From Engraulis encrasicolus (Eukaryota; Chordata; Actinopteri; Clupeiformes; Engraulidae): a DNA stretch of 64,000 nt. Positions within the stretch are counted from its first letter, which is position 1. Each line of letters begins with the position of its first letter. Positions 56,388 to 64,000 of this stretch are shown here, in pieces. A program made the translations under genes and the position numbers. The DNA is taken from contig NC_085872.1 in the NCBI RefSeq assembly GCF_034702125.1, positions 25,856,002 to 25,920,001 on the forward strand. Reading direction: 5' to 3'. The notes beneath the pieces were generated by a model that saw only the letters and a list, made by a program, of their open reading frames with translations, ran no database searches and had not been told where the DNA came from.

Positions 56388-58858
56388 CACACACTCATTG
56401 GAAACTACTTGTTGAATGCACACTGTAGTATCTTGAGTAGTCATCCGAAAATGTGCACCTCTGGAGAGCTGCTGCAACTGTGAGTGGCCTTTTTCGGGTG
56501 TTTTCTCAGACACTGTTTCCTGACTGCAGCTACCACAATAGTGTGTCCCGTGTGTGTTTAGATGAGTAATGTCACCAGAACATATCTCGGAAATGTCTGG
56601 TCCAAAAAGTGCGTGGGTGGGAGGGGGGGCTTTATTATTTTGTTTGAAAAGCGCCAATGATCCTTCCGATGACGCGCCCTTGAGAAATTCAGGAAATGGT
56701 CTTTGTTTATTTCAAACAATACTGTCAGGGGTCAAAAGGGTGACGTGGTAGCAAGGAAAAAAAATCAAAACAACCTGACCATTGTGCAGGAGAACGTGAT
56801 TGACAGAGAAAGAGACAGAGAGAGACACACACAGAGATTGAGACAGAGACAGTGGGGGGGATGCAACACTGATAAGGCAGATATAGGTAAGTGTACAATG
56901 ACATCTGTAAGGCATGCATAACTTTTTTATTATTTTAGTCTGCCATGTAGGTATTTTAGTAATTGTACTATTCTTCTACTAGTAGAATAAAATGAAACCC
57001 ATGGATGACTAGCATTTAGAATTGTGAGAAATCCACAAACTCCAACCTGGAGTCCGTTTCTCGATTCTTGCCTTTGCTAACCGTCTTAAGTCGGTCTTGA
57101 GTTGGTCGTAAGTTGCTCTTGAGTTGGTCTTAAGTTGGTCTTAAGTTGGTCTTCAGTTGGTCTTTAGACGCAAGACCAACTTAAGAACAACTTAAGAACA
57201 ACTTAAGAACAACTTAAGACCAACTCAAGACCTTGGTTACAACGTTGGTCTTAAGAACGAACAAAATGGCTAAAGTCGTTAGCAAAGGCACTGTCGAGAA
57301 ACGACCCCCTGGACTCCGTTTCTCGATTCTTGCCTTTGCTAACCGTCTTAAGTAGGTCTTGAGTTGGTCGTAAGTTGCTCTTGAGTTGGTCTTAAGTTGC
57401 TCTTGAGTTGATCTTAAGTTGGTCTTTAGACGCAAGACCGACTGAAGTCGCGACCAACCTTTGGACGTACGTACGTACGTTCTCAGACACGAGGAAGTCT
57501 TCGGAAATGCTTGGAGTGTCTCGCCTCAGCTCGGCTGCATTGGTCGCAATCAAAGTAGTGACGGCGTCATGATTCACGTGGCTGTCAGATACAATAATTA
57601 CAACGCTATCAAAGTCCACAAATCTTTGTCAACACAACCGTGCCCTCAAAACCATCCCTCGTCGACAGCAGAAACCAAATAATGCATTAGGCCTACATGT
57701 CACAATGTCTTATATTTTTTTCCGGTTTTGCTAAATCAATTTACGATAAGTCTTCAGTAACTTCTCTCAGAAACTGGTGGTTGGTGGATGAGTGGTTGTC
57801 ATGCCTTGCCGGAGGGTAATAGCAATGATTCTAGACCCGAAGGGATAAATGTATGCATGGACTTTTAAATCTCTAACATCCATAATATTCTCCTCTGAGT
57901 CCGCTTGAGTTCTAATTTTCACAATATGTTGTCGCAGTGGGAAACAAATACCCACGCGCGCACAACGTGGTCGGATTGCGCACACATTGTGAACATTTAA
58001 CTACTATGTCATTGTTGTCTATAGACTACGCTACACGAACTCCAACCCATCGCAACCCTGGGAAAAAATGCAGCTTAATGAAATAATGTGAGGATAGCCT
58101 ACTCGCGCGCGCGCGCTACTGATATGTCGCGCTGTCTTTGGGTCTCTGTTTTGGGTCAGATATGTGTAACCTACGTTGTTACCCATGTCTCTACCTTGAA
58201 GTGACGAACTGGTTGCTTGGGGCTTTTTACGACGATGGAAGAAAGGAGGGACAGCTGTGAAGGTGGTTGCTGGAGAAAGCGCGGTCTTACTGTAGTTGAA
58301 GTAATTTTAAAAAAGGCTTCAACTGTGGATACCCCGAGGTATGCCTTCATTGCGCTCTTCAGTGCGAGAGGGCACCAAATTATTTGTGGACCGTTCAATG
58401 CTGCTTGAAATGATAACTGAAAGGAGTCGAGAAATAATAACAAAAAAATATTTGTCTGTTTGTCGTCTTTCTGCCAGCACGTCTTTATGCGCAACGGCTA
58501 CAAGAAAAACAATTGCCATTATGACCTTTACGCGTAAAGATGTGCAGGAAGGGATGATGCACGGAGGGTCCGTCAAACACAGTACACATGACATCTCCAT
58601 GAAAGTCGTTAATTACTTGTCAACGCAATCATGTCACCGAAATCCATCCCCAATAACCAAATGTCGGTCTACATATCACTGTAGCATAATCACTCCAAAT
58701 AACTACACAGAAATGGCCGGTGAAAGCGTGATGGCATGTATACTATCCTAATTCTCACTTGCTGGTGGTAACTGGTAACATGTCCATTTCGGATGAATTT
58801 TAAATTAAGCGCAGGTGCCTTATCTGCACAACAGTATATCCAGTATATCCACTTCCAC

Positions 58859-58906
<48 letters not shown>

Positions 58907-60482
58907 GTGTGTGTGTGTGTGCGCGCGCGCGCATCCAGGCTGGCGCGCGCGCAATTCGGGCATATTCGCAACTCTCTGCCTCCTCTCCCTCGTGCGCAGT
59001 GACAGTGGACCGTGTGGCTGACGCCATTGCGAAGTTATTTGGCGCGATTTTATTGTGCAGTGATATGTACAGCGACATTTGGTTATTGGGGTGGATTTTG
59101 GGGGCATGATTGTCTTCACAGGTATTTAACGACTTTCATAAAGATGTCATGTGTAGCCTACTGTGTTTGACGCACCTTTCAATCTTCCTGCACATCTTCA
59201 GGCACAATGCTCTTAATGGCAATTATTTTTCTTGTGGCCTACGTTGGACGTAAGGACTTGCTGCAGGAAAGACGGCATACACAACCAAATATATTTAAAA
59301 TTGTCTAATCATTGGACATTTTGTGTGGTAAAAGTTAGACGCTTGTGCACTTGGTGGCAGTAATCAATCACTGTCACTTGAACTCTGCCTGAACCTGCCC
59401 CAAGACGCTGAAATGTCAGGAGCAAGAACAACTTAAGAACAACTTAAGACCAACTCAAGACCAAGCCGGAAGACTGTCTTACGAGCGACTTAAGACCTTG
59501 GTTACAACGTTGGTCTTAAGAACGAACAAAATGGCTAACGTCGTTAGCAAAGGCACTGTCGAGAAACGACCCCCTGGTCTGCTTTTTGCTAAGGCACAAG
59601 GACAACTGCAATTCATTCAGCAGTTAATGATTGATCAGACTGAAACCAGGTGTGGCACATCAATTTAGTTCCCGTCACCATACATAGAAGGAATGTGTGA
59701 ACTGCTCTAAACTTCAAAGTGAAATGGAGCTGGTCAATGTTTATAAAGTGCTTATGTTGATATTGGAACTAGGGCTGGGCGATATGGAAAAAATACAATA
59801 TCACGATATGGATTAATTTATATCATGATAACGATATATATCACGATATAGCACAATTACATACGTTTTCAGTTATTCTATTTATTTGCTCTTTATTTTT
59901 TCATGTCGCAAAACAACCTTTCTTTAAAATGGATCTTTTTATCCTTATTTTTACAGTTACATTAACTTGTAGTGTGTGTTGTGACAACATGAAATGTAAT
60001 TAAACGATATTCAATTGTATAAAATTGATAAAATTACAATCACGATATAATCGATATAGGAGAAAGGTCACGATATACACTTTTATATCACGATAATGAT
60101 ATATATCGTCATATTGCCCAGCCCTAATTGGAACCCTCCATTTTTCCCACAATGCAAAGGAACTTACCCAGTCAACTGACGCCTCTCTCCCCTCAGGGCC
60201 ACGGAACAGCTCCTCCCAAATGATGTTGGCTTTGCCATGACGCCAGATCTTACTGCGGGTTTTATAGGAGAAGTAGGAAGCCGTAATAAGGGCCACCATG
60301 ACCAGCAAACCACAGACCAGTGCTACAGCCTGCAAGAAATAGAGAGAATAAGATAACACTGTGTATATATATATAGTCAATTATATCATGCCTCAGAGTT
60401 TCTGTGCATGTTTTGAATAGAGTATGAATGTGTGCATATGTGTACAGACACAAACATAGACAGAGCAAAGCACCCACACCCA

Positions 60483-60514
<32 letters not shown>

Positions 60515-61342
60515 AGCCATTAAATGCTGTGTGTAAGAGCCGCTGGGGATTCACAGCACAGCAGCACCACTCACCTCCTCTGGGTCCATGTAACAGTAAT
60601 GGTGCAGATACTGGTTTAACATGGGATACGCCCCAGGAAATCCTGACCCCGCACCTCCACTGATGCTAGTGCTCGGTGGGGACTGGCACATCATCAGTAT
60701 AGGGTTGTACAGCACGCTCTGAGAGCTCTGGGCCATCGGGTTGACCCCGATGACAAAGATGATGTTGATTATGCACTGCAGGATGGCAAGGGACACGTCC
60801 ACCACCAACACGGTCAGGTAGAACCTGCGGCCGTGCACGGTGCGGGTCTTGGAGAAGCTGGCCACCAGGAATATCAAGGCTATGATGAAGTTGATGGCAG
60901 CCACGGAGATCATGGCGCTCTTTGCGGAGTAAGGGGTCATGTAGGAGCTGTGGTACCCGTAGGTCCCTCCGTAGTAGCCGGAGCCGGTGCCGACCCCGAC
61001 CCCACTGCCGTAGCCGAACCCCCCGCCTGCCATGTAGCCGCCCACGTTGGCCTCCAGGCCGTGCATGTCCCACACTAGAGTGGAGGCAACGCAGGCAAAA
61101 ATAACAAAGCAGAGAAGTACGCAGGTCCCCTGCATCATTTTCACTATCCCCGGGGGTGAGAACCACCTGTAGAAATGCTGTGGAATTCCGTCCGTGTACA
61201 GGGGCTCGGGCTGTGCGGTGGTGTAGTGGTGGCTGTAGTGTGGGGAGGAGTGCACACTTCTGGATGTGTAATATCCATCCGAGGCAGCGGTGAAGTGTGG
61301 GCTGTATACAGGAGGCCGGTCGTAATGCCTTGGGTCATACAT
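53544..61342 (-). CDS. ocln: Occludin (full length: MARVEL plus occludin/ELL domain)
   Basis: Four-pass tight-junction protein. Seven coding exons in transcript order: 61342-60575 (exon begins at 61361), 60329-60168, 56078-55936, 55339-55109, 54211-54040, 53910-53869, 53645-53544; phases close, giving 539 residues (human 522). The cytosolic start MYDPRHYDRPPVYSP is followed by TM1 (about 71-91), a Gly/Tyr-rich first loop (92-138) typical of occludin, TM2 (about 141-163), TM3 (about 173-200), a second loop (201-256) and TM4 (257-277). A Ser/Thr/Pro-rich linker leads to the occludin/ELL coiled-coil domain (435-539), with EYNRLKDLK and KQKLSHIKRLVREYD. Adjacent to nr2f6, where mammals have OCEL1, which keeps only the ELL-type domain. 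Teleosts have two occludin genes; this is one of them, but I cannot say a or b. Introns hold a MITE, a CA array and other repeats. Confidence 0.95.
54427..55110. repeat. Tandem copies of a fish MITE-like repeat in occludin intron
   Basis: One copy spans 54427-54780 (GCACTGTGTAGG start, ATTACACAGTATACC end). A second, partial copy spans about 54860-55110 and shares TTTTGCAGCTAAAA and ATTACACAGTGCACC. Related copies lie at 62497-62855 (reverse) and 63280-63667 (forward). The ends CACTGTGTAGG and ACACAGTG are inverted, as in a MITE. Confidence 0.7.
56312..56394. repeat. (CA)n microsatellite in occludin intron
   Basis: Nearly pure CA for about 80 bp with one G interruption, between occludin coding exons 2 and 3. 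Confidence 0.97.
57052..59577. mobile_element. Inverted-repeat elements sharing CGTTTCTCGATTCTTGCC ends
   Basis: A short palindromic copy spans about 57053-57304: it starts CCGTTTCTCGATTCTTGCC and ends with GGCACTGTCGAGAAACG. Directly after it a second start of the same type begins near 57311, and the matching end occurs only at about 59571. Short near-identical sites (CTGGAGT, CTGGACT, CTGGTCT) lie at the three boundaries. Inside the large unit, parts are inverted relative to one another (about 58490-58650 against 59035-59250). Tandem AAGTTGGTCTTGAGT-like steps make up the arms. No transposase identified. Confidence 0.6.
58863..58935. repeat. (CT)n-(GT)n-(GC)n simple repeat
   Basis: CT for about 40 bp, then GT, then alternating GC, a purine/pyrimidine-alternating run able to adopt unusual DNA structure. 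It lies within the large element at 57311-59571. Confidence 0.95.
59770..60126. mobile_element. hAT-type MITE next to an occludin exon
   Basis: Ends TAGGGCTGGGCGATAT and ATATTGCCCAGCCCTA with an identical 8-bp flank ATTGGAAC (59762-59769 and 60127-60134). 357 bp, dominated by ATATCACGATA-like sub-repeats. Its near end is about 40 bp downstream of the donor of occludin coding exon 2. Confidence 0.93.
60479..60512. repeat. Short CA tract in occludin intron 1
   Basis: CACCCA units pass into a CA run of about 25 bp between the first two occludin coding exons, about 60 bp from the exon 1 donor. Confidence 0.9.
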
Positions 61343-61987
61343 GATGCATGTACATGGAGACCTGAAAAAGAAAAAGAAAAAGAATTTCCATAACATCTAA
61401 AATGAGGATACATGAAAGATATTATATGCTGATTTTTTTTTTGTTTTAAATCACAATATAACTGTGGTACTGCTGCCACTACAGACATGTTATTCACAAA
61501 TGAAACGCACAAATGAGTCTCCCCTCTCCAGCCCTCTGCAACTCTACCCCGCATTTGTCAATAATTTAAGGACATTTTATAGGGCAGCACACGCGCACGC
61601 ACACTGAGCACATCCACACCACATTGCTTTTTTCAGCATATCTCATTTACAGCACAGACTACCAGGAATTGTGCTATTTCAGTAGGCCTAGTCTTAACAG
61701 TTCACAACATCCGTGAGCTGGATATTTTATAATTATGGTTAGGCCAATTAGCCTATGCATAAAGTGACATAAATGTCACTCCAAAATGCAAAACAAACAC
61801 CGTTGAGAAATAGGTTATAGTATTAAATAGGCTGCATAGAGACAATATTCTTATTAGGTAGGCTATTCTATCAGTCACTTAACTTTTGCGAATCAATTAA
61901 TAGGCCTAGGGACCTACATTACAGTCGTTTTTTTAAACATGTAGTGGGGTAACCAGGTAAAAAGGATGGGTTTGTTGGTTAGCCTAC

Positions 61988-62200
61988 CTGAAGAACCTGT
62001 GTGGCTTTAAGTATCCGTCTTCATACTGGTGTAATTGTGAATGCTCCAAAAACACCTCCGAGCACCTGTCATTGTATCCACTCACATGTAAACAAATAAA
62101 GGACCGTCATTTCTCGTCATGCGGACATAACATTTCCACTCCACAGGTGCTCCCTACTCAACCACGCAGCGTCGCACTGACCGCATGCTCTTGCCCCAGA
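61988..62200 (-). promoter_or_regulatory. ocln: Probable occludin 5' non-coding exon and promoter
   Basis: The coding exon begins at 61361 with an acceptor (TTTTTCTTTTTCAG), 19 nt before the ATG, so at least one upstream exon must exist. On the minus strand a good donor (CTTCAG then GTAGGC) ends a candidate exon at 61988. The region above it, to about 62260, is locally CpG-rich. The upstream limit is not determined. Confidence 0.45.
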
Positions 62201-62259
62201 TGCTAGAGGCTATCAGGTAGGCGCTGAAAAAAACGAACAAGAACGCACCCTCGACCTCG

Positions 62260-63051
62260 ACCGAATGGTGTCGGGCTTTGTCGATTGGTCACAAGAGTAA
62301 CTTAAATATAGTATAACATCCTCAACAAATAGTGCGTGCTCGCTAAGTAGGCCTAGCCTACATATTAAATGGCTAGGTAGTTTTTTTATAGGAAGGATGA
62401 TAGGCTAATCCACATCATGCAGATGCAGTGCACAGTGTAGCCTGCCCTAAAATCACTAAGTACATTGTAATACGCATTTAATACTTTAAAGGGACACTGT
62501 GTGAGATTTGTAGTTGTTTATTTCCAGAATTCATGCTGCCCATTCACTAATGTTACCTTTTTCATGAATACTTACCACCAGCTTCAAATTCTAAGTATTC
62601 ATTATGACTGGAAAAATTGCACTTTTCATACATGAAAAGGGGGATCTTCTCCATGGTCCGCCATTTTGAATTTCCAAAAATAGCCATTTTTAGCTGCAAA
62701 AATGACTCTATTTGGACCATACTAGAAAATATTTGTTTATTACTTAGTAAACTTTCATGTAAAGATCAAATGTGGCAATAGGCAGCCCAGTTTCAATGAG
62801 CAGCATAGTTGCAGTACCTTTTTTGACAATTTCCTGCACAGTGTCCCTTTAATTAATACATTTAATACAGACATTGGAACAGCTTCTTTCCACAATCCAT
62901 CAGGCTGTTGAACTCCAAGCCTCCACCATAGGTAAGAAAACGCTCTTTCACTCATCATCTCTCCCCCTTTCTCCAGCCAGCCTTTTTAAATGCAGCTTTT
63001 AAAGCTTTTTAATATACATTTTTCCTAACTTCTACTTTTGTCTTGTTTTAC

Positions 63052-63090
<39 letters not shown>

Positions 63091-64000
63091 GTAGTATTAT
63101 ACCTTTTTGGGGGGGAAATCTCCGAGCAGAGAAGCTTTTCATTGGACATGAATTCTATAGTTCATGTGCACATGGCAATAAAATATCTTGTAGGCCTATC
63201 TTGTATCTTGTACTAATAATGAATGAGCATTCAATAATTAATAAGCATTTAATAAGCACTTAATAATTAATAAATTAAAGGTGCACTGTGTAGGAAATGG
63301 TCAAAAAAGGTACTGCAACTATGCTGCTCTTTGAAACTGGGTTGACTATTGCCAAATTTGACCTTTTGATGAAAGTTTACTGAGTAGTAAACTAATATTT
63401 TCTAGTATGGCCCAAGTCATTTTTGCAGCTAAAATGTCTATCTCTGGATATTCAAAATGGCGGACCATGGAGAAGATCCCCCTTTTCATATATGAAAAGT
63501 GCAATTTTCCCAGTCATAACGATACTTAAAATATAATGATATAATGATACTTAAATAAAACTTACTTTGATGCTGGTGGTAAGTCGTCATGAAAAAGGTA
63601 ACATTATTGAATGGGTAGCATGAATTCTGGAAATAACAACAACAAAAATCTTACACAGTGCACCTTAAAGAACAGCAATATGTATCATAATTTACACTGA
63701 ACCAAAGGAATTAGTAAAAGTGAAAGTCCACTTCCCATTGTCATTGTGACACGACGGCATGCACACAACAGAATTGTATCTATGCCTCAAATGTGCTAGG
63801 GGGCAGCCCAAACAGCGCCCCCATGGAGCAGTGTGGCAGTATGATGCCATCATTGAGGAGAGCAGGGTCCTTGACAGCTTTGGTTGGGTCCAGCACAAAG
63901 TAATCTAAAAAGGGCCCCCATCCAAAGAAACAATGTAATGAGGATCCTATTCTGGGCCCTCTTTCAAACTGGGCCCGGGACAACTGACCAGTCCCCCCGT
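62260..64000. other. Repeat-rich right flank
   Basis: Two MITE-like copies in opposite orientation (62497-62855 and 63280-63667), a TTA/ATT trinucleotide array (about 63055-63093) and a 5'-truncated SINE (63715-63900). No coding exon recognised. Confidence 0.6.
63715..63900 (-). mobile_element. 5'-truncated copy of the 46081-46402 SINE family
   Basis: It shares the CCCATTGTCATTGTGACAC and TGCACACAACAGAATTG-like tail and the GGGGGCAGCCC body with the copy in nr2f6 intron 1 but lacks the tRNA-like head. Confidence 0.6.

Overview
The window is vertebrate nuclear DNA, almost certainly from a teleost fish. Evidence: multi-exon genes with GT-AG introns, conserved vertebrate families, very long CA/GT microsatellites, and fish-type DNA transposons (Tc1/mariner, hAT MITEs, tRNA-headed SINEs). 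The exact species cannot be told. Six protein-coding genes can be reconstructed exon by exon, and every splice phase closes: mrpl34 (+, 6166-8929), dda1 (+, 10052-18288), ano8 (-, 20480-29509), plvap (-, 34058-37910), nr2f6 (+, 44717-50147) and an occludin gene (-, 53544-61342). All coordinates and translations were worked out by eye; no database search was run.

Layout. 1-6.1 kb: no recognisable gene; old repeats and a 124-bp tandem duplication. 6.2-9.1 kb: mrpl34, whose single intron is filled with Tc1 remnants and a long inverted repeat. 10.0-19.9 kb: dda1; its 6.8-kb second intron consists mostly of three consecutive palindromic or foldback transposon derivatives. 20.1-29.6 kb: ano8, 17 coding exons, tail-to-tail with dda1. 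29.6-33.6 kb: intergenic, microsatellites and one intact hAT-type MITE. 33.6-38.0 kb: plvap, with an unusual 1.4-kb Gly/Ser-rich exon. 38-43.4 kb: intergenic with transposase remnants, paired CA/GT arrays and one unassigned exon-like segment. 43.4-52.5 kb: nr2f6, with nested hAT MITEs and a SINE in its introns. 53.0-62.2 kb: occludin, tail-to-tail with nr2f6. 62.2-64 kb: repeats.

The gene set matches human 19p13.11, where OCEL1, NR2F6, MRPL34, DDA1, ANO8, GTPBP3 and PLVAP are neighbours, but here the order is rearranged and GTPBP3 and ABHD8 are not seen. The genes do not form a pathway. They cover a mitochondrial ribosomal protein, a CRL4 ubiquitin-ligase adaptor, an ER-plasma membrane anoctamin, an endothelial diaphragm protein, an orphan nuclear receptor and a tight-junction protein. 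The most notable points are the plvap Gly/Ser expansion, a complete occludin at the locus that carries only the truncated OCEL1 in mammals, and the run of inverted-repeat elements in dda1 intron 2. I found no CRISPR array, operon or endogenous virus.
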